This document shows positions 18,581 to 28,623 of a stretch of DNA of 52,987 nucleotides, piece by piece. A program made the position numbers and the translations under genes. Source of the DNA: Kalymmatonema hyalinum WJT4-NPBG1 (GTDB taxonomy: Bacteria > Cyanobacteriota > Cyanobacteriia > Cyanobacteriales > Nostocaceae); assembly GCA_019359075.1 (NCBI GenBank), contig JAHHIB010000063.1, positions 1 to 52,987 of the forward strand. Direction: 5' to 3'. The notes below the pieces were generated by a model. That model was not told where the DNA came from and searched no databases. It saw only the letters and a list, made by a program, of their open reading frames with translations. The number at the start of each line of letters is the position of its first letter. Within the stretch, counting starts at the first letter, position 1.

Positions 18581-20602
18581 CTAGGCTGGTATCCAAACAG
18601 TGAACACTGAGCCAGCGCCTACAGTGGATTCTACTTCAATTCGACCCCGATGGAGTTCTACAAGTTGTTTTGTTAAAGCCAAACCCAGCCCGGTTCCTCC
18701 GTAACGACGGCGGTAAGGTGTCTCGAGTTGGTGAAATTTCTCAAACAGTAGGGACAACTGTTCTTCTGGAATGCCTATGCCAGTATCCTCTACTTGAAAT
18801 ACTGCGGTTTCGTTTTCTACCCAAATACGTAAAGTGACATTGCCGCCTTCTGGTGTGAATTTTATCGCATTCGTTAATAGATTCCAGACAATTTGTTGCA
18901 CTCGCCTGACATCTGCAGTAAATATGTCTTGCTGCGGGTTGAGTTGCACGTCAACATTGAGATTGATTCGCTGGCTTGTTGCTTTTTCTTTGAGCGCGTT
19001 GACTGTGGATTGGGCTATATTTACCAATGAAAATTCTGTAATATTTAAAACAGCCTTGCCCGCCTCGATTTGGGATAAATCGAGGATATCATTAATCATG
19101 TCTTGTAAATGTTCACCACTATCGTGGATAGTTTGGAGATAATCCCGTTGACGCTGACTCAATTCACCAAAAGACCAGCGTAACAAAGTGGAAGACATCC
19201 CGATGACATAAGTCAGAGGTGTGAGCAATTCATGGCTAATCGTAGCAAGAAATTCACTTCTGAGACGGCTGGCGGCTTCTGCTGCTTCTAGGGCGTCGTG
19301 AAGCGCCATTGTGCGCTCAACAACTCGTTGCTCGAGAGTTTGTTTTTCTTGAGTAAGCGATCGCATTAATTCTGCTTGATGAATCGCGATCGCCAGTTGT
19401 TCAGCAACAGAACTTAACAAATTTTTCTCACTTTCACTCCAGTGGCGAGGAGTATTGCACTGATGAGCAATCAATAGCCCCCAAGGTTTCTCCTCATACA
19501 CAATTGGGGAAGCTAACTTTGCCCGGACTTTAGCTTTCCTTAAAAAATGTAACAAACACTCTTCTAGAGCATAAGTTTTTTCTACATCATCCACAGCCAA
19601 CGTAAACCCTTGGCGATACTTTTCCCAACATCGGGGTATCTGTGCAAAACAATTTTTTTCCTTATAATTCAACACTGACGGAATATCATCGTCAGCACGG
19701 ACTTCGTAGACAATACAGCCTCCTTTGTCGGGTAATTCTTGCTGGTGTGTTTGGAAAGGTGTGGAGATGGAAAGGTGTGGAGATGGAAAGTTGTGGAGAT
19801 GAAAAGGTGTGGAGATGGAAAATTGTGGAGATGGGAATGCGGAGGTTGTTGAGTGTTGAGTCTTAAGTGTTGATTCCTCAAATTTGTAAACGACAAGCCT
19901 GTCTAATTCCAAAAACTCTCGGACTTGTGCAACTGCTGTTGCCATAATCACAGGCAAACCCATACTTTTACGGATTTGACTTGTGACCTGGTTTAACAGT
20001 CGTTCTTGAGCAATCTGTTTATTCAGAGCTTGTTCCACAGGTTGACAGACACAAACGTGAGGATAAGCTGGGGGCGATGATTCTACCACCTCATGGTTTG
20101 CTTGTGGCAAAAAATACTTTAATAAAAAAAGTGAGAATTGACTTTGAAGCGTGCCATCATTAGGAGCGGGAATTTGACGATATTGTTCAAGCTTTTGGTA
20201 GGTATGGGAATCTCGCTCAAACAAATCTCTCAAGTTCAAAACGAAGGAGGCGATCGCTTCTGGATCAAACGTCAATCTTATATTTAGAACGAAGCCCTGA
20301 GACGATAGAGATGTTGCTTTTACGACTCCCTTGTCTCCTTTGTCTCCCTCATCTGTTTCATCTCCCCATCTCCCCTCTGGGGAACCCACAAGCAGCGCAC
20401 TAAATTGTTCAGAAACTACCACAGTAAACCGTTGTATCTGCCATTCTTGGGGTAGATCAATCGGTGTCAACACAGCTTCTGTGAGTACCAAAGCCACCTT
20501 TCCCACTGCTTGTTGAGCCATCTGCTGCAATAATTCCCCAAGCTGATCAAAAACATTACTAGGCAAGGTTCGAGAAAAGCTCAAATCGCGAGAACTAGGC
20601 AT
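18581..20602 (-). CDS. Sensor histidine kinase with N-terminal DICT-like region and GAF domain
   Basis: This is a 673-residue kinase. Residues 1-150 resemble a DICT-type sensory region (VFDQLGELLQQMAQQAVG, IQRFTVVVSEQFSALLVGSP). A GAF domain spans about 205-415 (MATAVAQVREFLELDRLVVY, SPIVYEEKPWGLLIAHQCN). Next come the HisKA with His in TISHELLTPLTYVIG (about 455) and the HATPase (WNLLTNAIKFTPEGG, DTGIGIPEEQL, GGTGLGLALTKQLVELH). There is no receiver domain and no transmembrane segment. Two low-complexity insertions interrupt it: an acidic GDETDEGDKGDKG near residue 85 and a Ser/Pro/His-rich block inside the GAF domain. The gene diverges from cobN 92 bp away. Confidence 0.88.
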   Translation of the reverse strand: MPSSRDLSFSRTLPSNVFDQLGELLQQMAQQAVGKVALVLTEAVLTPIDLPQEWQIQRFTVVVSEQFSALLVGSPEGRWGDETDEGDKGDKGVVKATSLSSQGFVLNIRLTFDPEAIASFVLNLRDLFERDSHTYQKLEQYRQIPAPNDGTLQSQFSLFLLKYFLPQANHEVVESSPPAYPHVCVCQPVEQALNKQIAQERLLNQVTSQIRKSMGLPVIMATAVAQVREFLELDRLVVYKFEESTLKTQHSTTSAFPSPQFSISTPFHLHNFPSPHLSISTPFQTHQQELPDKGGCIVYEVRADDDIPSVLNYKEKNCFAQIPRCWEKYRQGFTLAVDDVEKTYALEECLLHFLRKAKVRAKLASPIVYEEKPWGLLIAHQCNTPRHWSESEKNLLSSVAEQLAIAIHQAELMRSLTQEKQTLEQRVVERTMALHDALEAAEAASRLRSEFLATISHELLTPLTYVIGMSSTLLRWSFGELSQRQRDYLQTIHDSGEHLQDMINDILDLSQIEAGKAVLNITEFSLVNIAQSTVNALKEKATSQRINLNVDVQLNPQQDIFTADVRRVQQIVWNLLTNAIKFTPEGGNVTLRIWVENETAVFQVEDTGIGIPEEQLSLLFEKFHQLETPYRRRYGGTGLGLALTKQLVELHRGRIEVESTVGAGSVFTVWIPA
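19752..19838. repeat. In-frame tandem repeat (about 17-bp period) inside a kinase GAF domain
   Basis: Plus-strand units of the form GGAAAGGTGTGGAGATG recur about five times. On the coding strand they give repeated SPHLSISTPF and HLHNFPS-type peptides between GAF segments FEESTLK and ELPDKGG. The reading frame is kept. Confidence 0.75.
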
Positions 20603-20694
20603 TGTTAAAAAATAAAAGTGAAAGGGGCTTTGTGCTATTGCTCAAAAATTTGTACTGTGTTCTAACCAACAGTTTAAGACGGTAATACAGGATT

Positions 20695-23600
20695 ATGCAT
20701 CGTATTAATGCCACATCGGGCGGATGGAACCCTCAATCTGAAGGCTTAATTTTTCTAGAACAAACTCCTGCTCCCATAGTGTTTCTTACGTCTGCTGATA
20801 CGGACATTCAAACCTTGGCGGCTGCTGTACCCAAATTACCCACGACATTTCCTGCTTTAAGAGTTGCTAATCTACTGCAATTGCAGCAACAAATAACTAT
20901 TGATGACTATGTCGAAAAAGTTTTAGAGTTCACTCAAGTAATTATTCTCCGGTTGTTAGGAGGGCGTTCTTACTGGGCTTATGGCTTAGAAGTTGTGCAG
21001 GAAATTGTGCAACGTAATGGTACAACCCTCATTGTAATGCCAGGGGATGACGCTATAGACCCCGATTTAATCTCTCACTCTACTCTACCTCTGAGTACTG
21101 TTAATCAGGTGTGGCGCTACTTTAACGAAGGCGGAGTAGAAAATATTCTCAACGCTCTCGAGTTTATCGCTGATACTTGCTTTTCAACTTCTTTTAATCC
21201 TTCACCTCCCCAGGTTGTTCCGCGCGTGGGGCTTTATGCAGCAGCCGAAGCAGGGGAAGCAGAGGGAGACACGGAAGATAAGGGAGAAAATACCTCCTTG
21301 TCCTCCTTGTCCCCCTTGTCCCCCTCATCTCCTCAGCCTCTCACCTCTAAGGTAGGAATTCTCTTCTACCGTGCTCATTATTTAGCAGGAAACACCAAGG
21401 TGATAGATGCTTTGTGCGATGCTTTGGCAAAGCGAAATCTAACGCCAGTGCCGGTTTTTGTTTCTTCTTTGCGTGATGTTGATGTTCAAGCTGAATTGTG
21501 CGAGTTTTTTCAACCCAAGGACACGCAGCAAATTGGGCTGCTGCTGAATACCACGAGTTTTTCTCTGGCGCGTTTGGAAACAGAAACACCGCAGGTTGAT
21601 TTGTGGCAAAAATTGGATGTGCCGGTGTTGCAAGTTATCCTTAGCGGTGGTGCGGTTGAACAGTGGGAGTTGCAATTTCAAGGGCTTTCACCCCGCGATA
21701 TGGCGATGAATGTGGCGCTTCCAGAAGTGGATGGGCGAATCATCACTCGTGCTGTGTCTTTTAAAACGGTACAAACGAGCAATCCTGATTTGCAAACTGA
21801 TGTGGTGGTTTATGAACCAGTAAACGATCGCATTGAGTTTGTCGCTTCTTTAGCCGCTAATTGGGTGCGCCTGCGTTCTAAGCCACCTGAACAACGTCGC
21901 GTGGCGTTGATTTTGGCAAATTACCCGACTCGCAATGGACGCTTAGCTAATGGTGTGGGATTGGATACACCAGCGAGTTGTGTAGAAATTCTTCAGGCTT
22001 TGGAGTTGGCTGGGTATAAAGTGGAAGATATACCTAGTAATGGCGATGAGTTGATTGAATGTCTGACTGCTGGGGTGACGAATGATCCTGAAGGTAGAGA
22101 GTTGCGTCCGGTGCTGCAAGGTGTTTCTGTAGATGAGTATGAGGAGTATTTTGCTTCGTTACCGGAAGCTGTGCAACAAGGAATTGGCGCAAGGTGGGGA
22201 AGTGTTTTTGAAACGAACCGCCAAGACGCCAAGGACGCAGAGGAAGAGAGGGAGGAGAGTTTTGCGGTTTCGGGGATTCAACTTGGTAACATTTTTGTGG
22301 GAGTTCAACCAGCGCGGGGGTATGATGTTGACCCAAGTTTGAATTATCATGCGCCGGATTTGGAACCAACTCACGATTATTTAGCTTTTTATTATTGGGT
22401 GAGGGAATGTTTTGGCGCTGATGCTGTGGTTCATGTAGGGAAGCATGGAAATCTGGAGTGGCTTCCGGGTAAAAGTGTGGCTTTGTCGAGTCAATGTTAT
22501 CCTGAGGTGGCTTTGGGAGCTCTTCCCCATTTGTATCCGTTTATTGTAAATGATCCGGGTGAAGGTTCCCAGGCTAAACGTCGCGCTCAAGCGGTGATTG
22601 TGGATCATCTGACGCCGCCTCTAACTCGTGCGGAACTTTATGGTTGTTTGCATGAGTTGGAAAATTTGATCGATGAGTATTATGAAGCGGAAAGTTTAGA
22701 TCCATCTCGTTTGCCAATCATAGGCGATCGCATCCGCGAACTGGTTGTCAAAGAAAATCTTTTCTTGGATTTGGAATTAAAGTACAAAGCAAAAGGTTTA
22801 ACGCGAAAACAAGATCCTTCTGATTCAACGTTTGACTTGTCAGTTTTACCTTCGCTTGATGGTTATCTTTGTGAATTGAAGGAAGCTCAAATCCGCGATG
22901 GATTGCATATTTTTGGGCAATGTCCTCAAGGGCGACAACTGCGAGATTTAATTGTGGCGATCGCGCGTCTTCCCAATCGTCATCATATTGGATTTACCCG
23001 TGCTTTGGCTCAAGATTTGAACTTAGATTTTGATCCACTCACTGCTGATTTCAGTACTGAACTATCAGTTCAAGATGTTCAGCTTTTAGCTGACAAAACT
23101 CAACACACCTGTCGCACTGTCGGCGATGCTGTCGAAGTATTAGAAGAACAAGCCGCCGAACTCGTAGAAGAATTAATCACCCAAATCTCCTGCACTCCCT
23201 CATCTCGCTCACTCCCTCACTCCGTTCGGCTGAGCGCTCACGGCGAAGCCCTCGCTCCCTCATCGCCACTTCCCACCGTCCTTAACTGGATACGCATCAA
23301 GCTTCTGCCTTCTTTACTACAAACTCACGAAGAAATTACCAACTTGCTACGCGGACTCAATGGCGGCTATGTCCCGAGTGCTCCCGCTGGCGCACCCACG
23401 CGGGGACGTCCGGAAGTTCTGCCGACTGGTAAAAATTTTTATTCGGTAGATATCCGTGCTGTTCCTACGGAAAGTGCTTGGGATATCGGCAGAAAAGCGG
23501 CTGCAGCACTCATTGAACGTTACGCACAAGAGCAAGGCGAGTATCCTAAAACACTAGGATTATCTGTGTGGGGAACTGCCACGATGCGGACTGGAGGTGA

Positions 23601-24711
23601 TGATATTGCCCAAGCGCTGGCTTTAATTGGTGTGCAACCTGTATGGGATGGGGCGGCGCGACGGGTAGTAGATTTTGAAATTTTGCCGCTTTCTGTTTTG
23701 GGGCGTCCGCGTGTGGATGTGACGTTGCGAATTTCTGGTTTCTTTAGGGATGCTTTTCCCAACTTGATTGATTTGTTCGACTCCGCTGTGCAAGCGGTAG
23801 CGGCTTTGGACGAACCACCGGAGGAAAATCCTCTTGCAGTACAAGTTCGTCAAGAGACTGATTTTTGGACAAAACTTGGTTTAAGTTTACCAGAGGCAAG
23901 AGTGCGATCGCGCTACCGTATCTTTGGTTCTAAGCCAGGTGCTTACGGCGCAGGACTCCAAGGTTTAATTGAATCACAAAACTGGACCGATGACCAAGAT
24001 TTAGCTCGTGCTTACATCAACTGGAGTTCCTATGCTTACACCTCAGGAAGAGTAGAGGAAGCAGGGGAAGCAGGGGGAGCAATATCCCCCTCATCCTCTT
24101 CATCCTCTTCATCCCCCTCATCCCTTCAACAAGGACGTTCCGCCCCAGAAGCATTTGAAATGCGGTTGCAACAAATGCAGATAGTGTTACAAAACCAAGA
24201 CAATCGCGAACACGATTTGCTCGATTCTGATGATTACTACCAATTTCAGGGTGGTTTAACAGCTGCGATACGTGCTGTACGAGGAGAAAATCCCCAAACG
24301 TATTTTGGTGATAATTCGATTCCTGCTCAACCGCGAGTCCGCCAACTTAAAGAAGAAATCGCACGGGTGTATCGTTCTCGCGTCGTGAATCCTAAATGGA
24401 TTGCGGGAGTGATGCGCCACGGTTACAAGGGTGCTTTTGAAATGGCGGCGACGGTGGATTATTTATTTGCTTACGATGCTACGGCAAAATGTGTGGAAGA
24501 CTATATGTACGAAGGGATAGCCCAGGCGTATTTATTTGACCCAGTTGTGTCGGAATTCATTGAGCAAAAAAACCCTTATGCTCTGCGTGATATGGCTGAA
24601 AGATTACTAGAAGCACATAAGCGCAGTTTATGGCAGGATGTAAATATACAAACACTGGAACTTTTGCGGAACATAGTGCATCAAGCCGAAGCAGCGATTG
24701 AAGAAAAATAA
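20695..24711 (+). CDS. cobN: Cobaltochelatase large subunit CobN
   Basis: This 1338-residue protein belongs to the CobN/magnesium-chelatase H superfamily. Recognisable blocks are YDVDPSLNYHAPDLEPTHDY, ADAVVHVGKHGNLEWLPGKS, YPFIVNDPGEGSQAKRR, LSVWGTATMRTGGDDIAQAL, RRVVDFEILPLSVLGRPRVD and MRHGYKGAFEMAATVDYLFA. The start lacks the ChlH opening, so CobN is preferred; it inserts cobalt into the corrin ring during B12 synthesis, working with AAA subunits encoded elsewhere. Several low-complexity stretches are inserted in frame: about residues 183-215, 508-522 (NRQDAKDAEEEREE), near 840-870 and 1120-1150 (Ser-rich). Confidence 0.92.
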   Translation: MHRINATSGGWNPQSEGLIFLEQTPAPIVFLTSADTDIQTLAAAVPKLPTTFPALRVANLLQLQQQITIDDYVEKVLEFTQVIILRLLGGRSYWAYGLEVVQEIVQRNGTTLIVMPGDDAIDPDLISHSTLPLSTVNQVWRYFNEGGVENILNALEFIADTCFSTSFNPSPPQVVPRVGLYAAAEAGEAEGDTEDKGENTSLSSLSPLSPSSPQPLTSKVGILFYRAHYLAGNTKVIDALCDALAKRNLTPVPVFVSSLRDVDVQAELCEFFQPKDTQQIGLLLNTTSFSLARLETETPQVDLWQKLDVPVLQVILSGGAVEQWELQFQGLSPRDMAMNVALPEVDGRIITRAVSFKTVQTSNPDLQTDVVVYEPVNDRIEFVASLAANWVRLRSKPPEQRRVALILANYPTRNGRLANGVGLDTPASCVEILQALELAGYKVEDIPSNGDELIECLTAGVTNDPEGRELRPVLQGVSVDEYEEYFASLPEAVQQGIGARWGSVFETNRQDAKDAEEEREESFAVSGIQLGNIFVGVQPARGYDVDPSLNYHAPDLEPTHDYLAFYYWVRECFGADAVVHVGKHGNLEWLPGKSVALSSQCYPEVALGALPHLYPFIVNDPGEGSQAKRRAQAVIVDHLTPPLTRAELYGCLHELENLIDEYYEAESLDPSRLPIIGDRIRELVVKENLFLDLELKYKAKGLTRKQDPSDSTFDLSVLPSLDGYLCELKEAQIRDGLHIFGQCPQGRQLRDLIVAIARLPNRHHIGFTRALAQDLNLDFDPLTADFSTELSVQDVQLLADKTQHTCRTVGDAVEVLEEQAAELVEELITQISCTPSSRSLPHSVRLSAHGEALAPSSPLPTVLNWIRIKLLPSLLQTHEEITNLLRGLNGGYVPSAPAGAPTRGRPEVLPTGKNFYSVDIRAVPTESAWDIGRKAAAALIERYAQEQGEYPKTLGLSVWGTATMRTGGDDIAQALALIGVQPVWDGAARRVVDFEILPLSVLGRPRVDVTLRISGFFRDAFPNLIDLFDSAVQAVAALDEPPEENPLAVQVRQETDFWTKLGLSLPEARVRSRYRIFGSKPGAYGAGLQGLIESQNWTDDQDLARAYINWSSYAYTSGRVEEAGEAGGAISPSSSSSSSSPSSLQQGRSAPEAFEMRLQQMQIVLQNQDNREHDLLDSDDYYQFQGGLTAAIRAVRGENPQTYFGDNSIPAQPRVRQLKEEIARVYRSRVVNPKWIAGVMRHGYKGAFEMAATVDYLFAYDATAKCVEDYMYEGIAQAYLFDPVVSEFIEQKNPYALRDMAERLLEAHKRSLWQDVNIQTLELLRNIVHQAEAAIEEK

Positions 24712-24729
24712 GTGGTGTAGAAAAAAATT

Positions 24730-25941
24730 ATGGAGAATCTTGCGTATCTGCACGTAGCTTCTGACTACGAGGACCTACCCCCCAGTGAATTAATCTCTCT
24801 CAGCCATTTGTTTAAGAAAACAGCAGCACCTGATTGGACACGGTTGTCTGGTAGAGCTTGGAAATATATGCTACCCCTAGCCATTGCCTTGTCTATTATC
24901 AGTAGTGTCAGCAGTGTGCTAGCACTTGAAAAAGGCGATCGCGGTCCTTCTGTGAGAAACCTACAACAACAGTTGAAAAGGACAGGCTTTTATCAAGCTC
25001 CTATAACTCAAGTCTATGACACCTCGACACAAGATGCCGTGCGCCGCTTCCAAAGAGCTGCTGGCTTGGATGTTAACGGTGTTGCAGGGTCTGTGACTGT
25101 ACAAAAATTAGAGGGGTGGCGTACCCCTACTGAGGGTTCCCAAGCTCGAAAGACCAGTACCGATTCTCAAGCTACAAGAACCAGTACTGAAAATTCCCAA
25201 GCTAGAAGAACCACTGCTGAGAATTCAGTAGCTACAAGAACCAGTACTGAAAATCCCCAAGCTAGAAGAACCACTACTGAGAATTCAGTAGCTAGCAAGC
25301 GTCGCACTTCTAATTATCTCCAAAAAGGAGATGAAGGTGAAGAGGTCAGAGTTCTGCAAGAACGATTGCGAATTGCAGGGTTTTTCACTGGTAACTCAAC
25401 AGGAATATACGGTCCAATTACTGAAGATGCTGTTAAGCGGTTCCAAGAGACTTACAATTTAGCTTCTGACGGAGTTGTCGGACCAGCAACGCTAGCAAAA
25501 TTACCAGCTGGTAGTCTAGGTTCTGGAAATGATGCACCGAATCAACCGCGTATTGCTGGAGACAAACTCCGCCTAGGAGACCGGGGTGAGGCTGTGAGAG
25601 TTCTTCAAGAACAATTAATTAAGGCAGGATATTTACAAGGAGAGCCAAACGCTTACTTCGGTCCTAACACAGCAGATGCTGTACGGCGCTTCCAAGAAGA
25701 TAATTACCTCGCATCAAGCGGTATTGCTGGTCCAACAACCCGAGCCAAATTATACAGCTTGGTCAATACTGGTTCCAAGAGCGATTTCAATGTTTTGGAG
25801 ATTCAAAGACGACTACGGGATCGGGGTTTCTACAAGGGTTCTCTTAACGGTGTGATGGGAAATGACACAAAGCAAGCTATTAGACAAGCCCAACAATTCT
25901 ACGGTATCAGTCTGAGTGATGTGAGAAGCGGACGCTATTAA
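24730..25941 (+). CDS. Membrane-anchored peptidoglycan-binding repeat protein
   Basis: This 403-residue protein starts 18 bp after cobN. A hydrophobic segment near residues 43-65 (YMLPLAIALSIISSVSSVLA) acts as a signal or anchor. Four PG_binding_1-type units follow: about 67-130 (LEKGDRGPSVRNLQQQLKRT), 197-257 (YLQKGDEGEEVRVLQERLRI), 275-340 (LRLGDRGEAVRVLQEQLIKA) and a last diverged one at 350-395. Units 1 and 2 are separated by a Thr/Ser/Arg-rich linker of tandem repeats (ATRTSTENSQARRTT type). It probably binds the cell wall. Confidence 0.82.
   Translation: MENLAYLHVASDYEDLPPSELISLSHLFKKTAAPDWTRLSGRAWKYMLPLAIALSIISSVSSVLALEKGDRGPSVRNLQQQLKRTGFYQAPITQVYDTSTQDAVRRFQRAAGLDVNGVAGSVTVQKLEGWRTPTEGSQARKTSTDSQATRTSTENSQARRTTAENSVATRTSTENPQARRTTTENSVASKRRTSNYLQKGDEGEEVRVLQERLRIAGFFTGNSTGIYGPITEDAVKRFQETYNLASDGVVGPATLAKLPAGSLGSGNDAPNQPRIAGDKLRLGDRGEAVRVLQEQLIKAGYLQGEPNAYFGPNTADAVRRFQEDNYLASSGIAGPTTRAKLYSLVNTGSKSDFNVLEIQRRLRDRGFYKGSLNGVMGNDTKQAIRQAQQFYGISLSDVRSGRY
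25137..25300 (+). repeat. Coding tandem repeat, units of about 30 and 60 bp
   Basis: The DNA repeats AGCTACAAGAACCAGTACTG and AGCTAGAAGAACCACT-type units several times between 25137 and 25300, with GAGAATTCAGTAGCTA-type joins. It encodes the linker between the first two wall-binding units and should vary in length between strains. Confidence 0.8.
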
Positions 25942-26067
25942 CATCCGCTTGAATGTTGCTCGTATCGATACCTAACAGTTTGTTTACCTCCCATGACAGT
26001 AAGCTGACCGCTGGTATTTCCCAAAGTCTTTGAAAAAAAGGCTTTCCAGAATTTTAAAACCTAAGTG

Positions 26068-26523
26068 CTAGAGTGGCATAAGTGCTCTTTGGCACTTAGG
26101 ACAAACAGCATGAATTGTCAACTGACAATCCAGCAGCTGATAACCTTCTTTTTGCGCGGTTTTCGCTCCAATTTTTAAAATCGAGTCGTTTTTGAACTCG
26201 ATTGTCATGTTGCACCTAACACAAATGAGGTGATGGTGGTGGTGGGGGTAGGGTTGATTGAGCTCATAGTGTTTATGCCCTTCTCCCAGTTCCAACTCTC
26301 GCAAGATTCCCATCCGCGCCATCAACTTGAGGGTGCGATAAATAGTCGATAGGCTAATTCCCTCGTTTTCGGTTTCTAGCCTTTCGTAAAGGTCTTCAGC
26401 ACTGAGGTGTTCTCCTTGCGGAAGTTCTTGAAAAATGTGTAAAATGACTTCGCGCTGGGGTGTTAAACGCCAACCACGTTCATTAAGTTCTGCCTTTAGT
26501 GAGGCTGCTGTGTAGACTGTCAT
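26068..26523 (-). CDS. furA: Ferric uptake regulator FurA
   Basis: With the ATG at 26523 the protein has 151 residues, the usual length of cyanobacterial FurA. The winged helix includes LNERGWRLTPQREVIL and ISLSTIYRTLKLMARMGILR. The metal-sensing region has HYELNQPYPHHHHHLICVRC and later DCQLTIHAVCPKC. The five-cysteine pattern CxxC...C-x7-C-x2-C is that of FurA (iron-responsive repressor and heme-binding regulator) rather than Zur or PerR. A perfect match to experimental FurA numbering is from memory. Confidence 0.85.
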   Translation of the reverse strand: MTVYTAASLKAELNERGWRLTPQREVILHIFQELPQGEHLSAEDLYERLETENEGISLSTIYRTLKLMARMGILRELELGEGHKHYELNQPYPHHHHHLICVRCNMTIEFKNDSILKIGAKTAQKEGYQLLDCQLTIHAVCPKCQRALMPL

Positions 26524-26879
26524 ACTAATGTTTCTCAACAAAGCCCATTAGTTGCGAATATAGCAAAAGTTTGGACTAATTTGCAATAATCCAACCGTAT
26601 TGAGAATAATTGCTAAATGTTTAAAGGTAGATGGTAAAACCTTGACCACGCAAAAAAGTAGGATCCCCGCCCTGATAGAAGTCGTGGAAAAGGGCTGGCG
26701 AAGCTCCTTGCAATTAGATGAAAATAACTTGCCATAAGGAACCTGCGAAGTTTTGGGAACGGGGATCAAGTTAGTCAACAGTCCAAAGTTAAAAGTCTTT
26801 GAGAACAGGTATTTTGCTCTTGTGTGAAGAATAAATAATTTTCTTGACTGGTAACGATTGACCATTGACTATCGACTAA
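26524..26879. promoter_or_regulatory. furA upstream region with a possible Fur-box-like site
   Basis: About 80 bp upstream of furA the AT-rich block TATTGAGAATAATTGC (26599-26614) resembles part of a Fur box (GATAATGATAATCATTATC family), consistent with the autoregulation known for FurA. The rest, up to the sigC-like stop, has no gene I can support; its open frames lack coding character. Confidence 0.35.
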
Positions 26880-28127
26880 CTAGGTCAAAGACTCCAAGTA
26901 GTCGCGGATCAGATTGCGCCGCTTGGGTTGGCGCAGCTTCTGCAACGCTTTGGACTCAATTTGCCGTACCCGTTCCCGTGATAAATCAAGAGCGCGTCCA
27001 ATTTCTGCCAATGAGTAAGGATGACCATCAGCCAAACCAAACCGCATCAGAATCACATCGCGCTCACGACTCGTTAAATCTGCCAGAAGATTGTGCAAGT
27101 CTCTTTGTAAAGATTCTCGCATGAGCGTTTGCTCTGGCGTGATGTTATCGGTTTCGAGTAATTCTCCTAACTCTGTATCTTTGTCCTTACCAACTTTTGT
27201 TTCCAAAGAAACGGAACGAGGTACGCGCAAAAGAACTTCCCGCACTTGTGCAGGTGTCATGTCTAGCTCTTGACCAAGGTCTTCTAAAGTTGGGGTACGA
27301 CCTTTTTCTTGGGCAATTTTCCGCTGAGCTTTTTTGATTTTGTTCAGCTTTTCTGTAATGTGAACAGGGAGGCGGATAGTACGGCTAGAAGTCGCGATCG
27401 CCCGTGTGATTCCTTGACGAATCCACCAGTAAGCGTAAGTACTGAAGCGATAACCCTTAGTTGGGTCAAACTTCTCAACGGCTCGTTCCAAACCAAGAGT
27501 CCCTTCTTGGACTAAGTCCAACAATTCCAAACCGCGATTTTGATACTTCTTAGCAACAGAGACAACAAGACGAAGATTTGCCTTAATCATGTGTTCTTTT
27601 GCCTGGAGTCCATTGCTTTGAACTTTCTCCAGTTCTTCCACAGTGATCTTGGCAATTTCAGCCCAACGCCGTTTCCCTTGTCCTATAATCTGCTTAAGCT
27701 CGAACACTTCTACACCAGCAGTACGAGCCCACCGTTCAAGGGAAGGACGATGTCCCAGCGCCGATGCTAAACGCTCTTGAGTTTCAACGAGCCGAAGATA
27801 TGGTGCAATGACTTGATCTCCTTCCTCGGCGGAGGTAGATAGAAGTATCCGCATCCGCAAGTAGCGCTGGACTTTTTGAGCTTCTGCAACTTCTTCATCC
27901 CGTCCTAATAACCGAACCCGACCAATTTCCTGAAGGTATAGACGTACTAGGTCTGTGCTGCGTCGGTTAGGTACAGCAAAGGTTGCAGGATCAACAGAAG
28001 CTATCTCCAGCTCTTCCAGTTCATCTATCGGCAACTCATTTTCATCAATAGTGAGTTCCGGGTCAAAGACCTGGTGGGACTGTTTGCTATTGTAAGCGGC
28101 ATCTGCGTAAAAAGATGTTGCTGGCAT
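26880..28127 (-). CDS. sigC: Group 2 RNA polymerase sigma factor, SigC-like
   Basis: Using the ATG at 28127 (MPATSFYADAAYN) the protein has 415 residues. It has sigma-70 region 1.2/2 (DLVRLYLQEIGRVRLLGRDE, ANLRLVVSVAKKYQNRGLEL, DLVQEGTLGLERAVEKFDP, FSTYAYWWIRQGITRAI), region 3 (RKIAQEKGRTPTLEDLGQEL) and region 4 (RERDVILMRFGLADG, SLAEIGRALDLSRERVRQIE). The N-terminal sequence and length fit the cyanobacterial SigC branch, a non-essential sigma factor used in nitrogen, carbon and heterocyst-related responses. Assignment to SigC rather than another group 2 sigma is by recall. Confidence 0.8.
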   Translation of the reverse strand: MPATSFYADAAYNSKQSHQVFDPELTIDENELPIDELEELEIASVDPATFAVPNRRSTDLVRLYLQEIGRVRLLGRDEEVAEAQKVQRYLRMRILLSTSAEEGDQVIAPYLRLVETQERLASALGHRPSLERWARTAGVEVFELKQIIGQGKRRWAEIAKITVEELEKVQSNGLQAKEHMIKANLRLVVSVAKKYQNRGLELLDLVQEGTLGLERAVEKFDPTKGYRFSTYAYWWIRQGITRAIATSSRTIRLPVHITEKLNKIKKAQRKIAQEKGRTPTLEDLGQELDMTPAQVREVLLRVPRSVSLETKVGKDKDTELGELLETDNITPEQTLMRESLQRDLHNLLADLTSRERDVILMRFGLADGHPYSLAEIGRALDLSRERVRQIESKALQKLRQPKRRNLIRDYLESLT

Positions 28128-28623
28128 AAAAATTCGTCTCAATGGCTCCAGGTAACAATAGATGACGTTCAGCTAATTAACTGTTGCTATTGTTCCCGTG
28201 ATTCTTCAAGAACTAACACGGTAGAGGGTGACCTTTAGGTTTTTTTTTCAAAAAACCTTTACTGGTTTTTGTTAACACAGTGCCTCCGAAGGCTCGGTTG
28301 CAGTAGCTTTCCCATGAACCAATAGCTATTCAAATTCCCTACTGGGCGATAAAAAGTGCAAATGACTTAATAAAGATTTGAACGTTTACATATTTTGACT
28401 GCTGCTTAGGCAGCAAAGTATAATCATATATCGGTGAAAAGTCCTGTTTTTATATGGATAGTCATATCTACATCGCTGTCTAGGTACTTTCCTGAAGATT
28501 TACTAATTTTCCTTCAAAAATGATTAGTTCTGTGGTGAGGTGTAGGAAAGATGAGGGAGTGAGGGAGGCAGGGAGATGAGGGAGAAACTCCTAATGCCGT
28601 ACCTTATGAATTGATTTGTTCCT
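28128..28623. other. Intergenic region upstream of the sigC-like gene
   Basis: No gene is visible. It holds a small hairpin (TGCTGC-CTTAG-GCAGCA near 28400) and a G/A-rich low-complexity run (GAGGGAGTGAGGGAGGCAGG near 28553), of the same kind of repeat that enters coding regions elsewhere in the window. Confidence 0.4.

Noticed and set aside
28540-28600. G/A-rich run upstream of gpsA stop as a possible regulatory RNA
   Set aside because: It is a GAGGGAG-type low-complexity repeat seen elsewhere in the window, with no promoter or fold to support an RNA gene.
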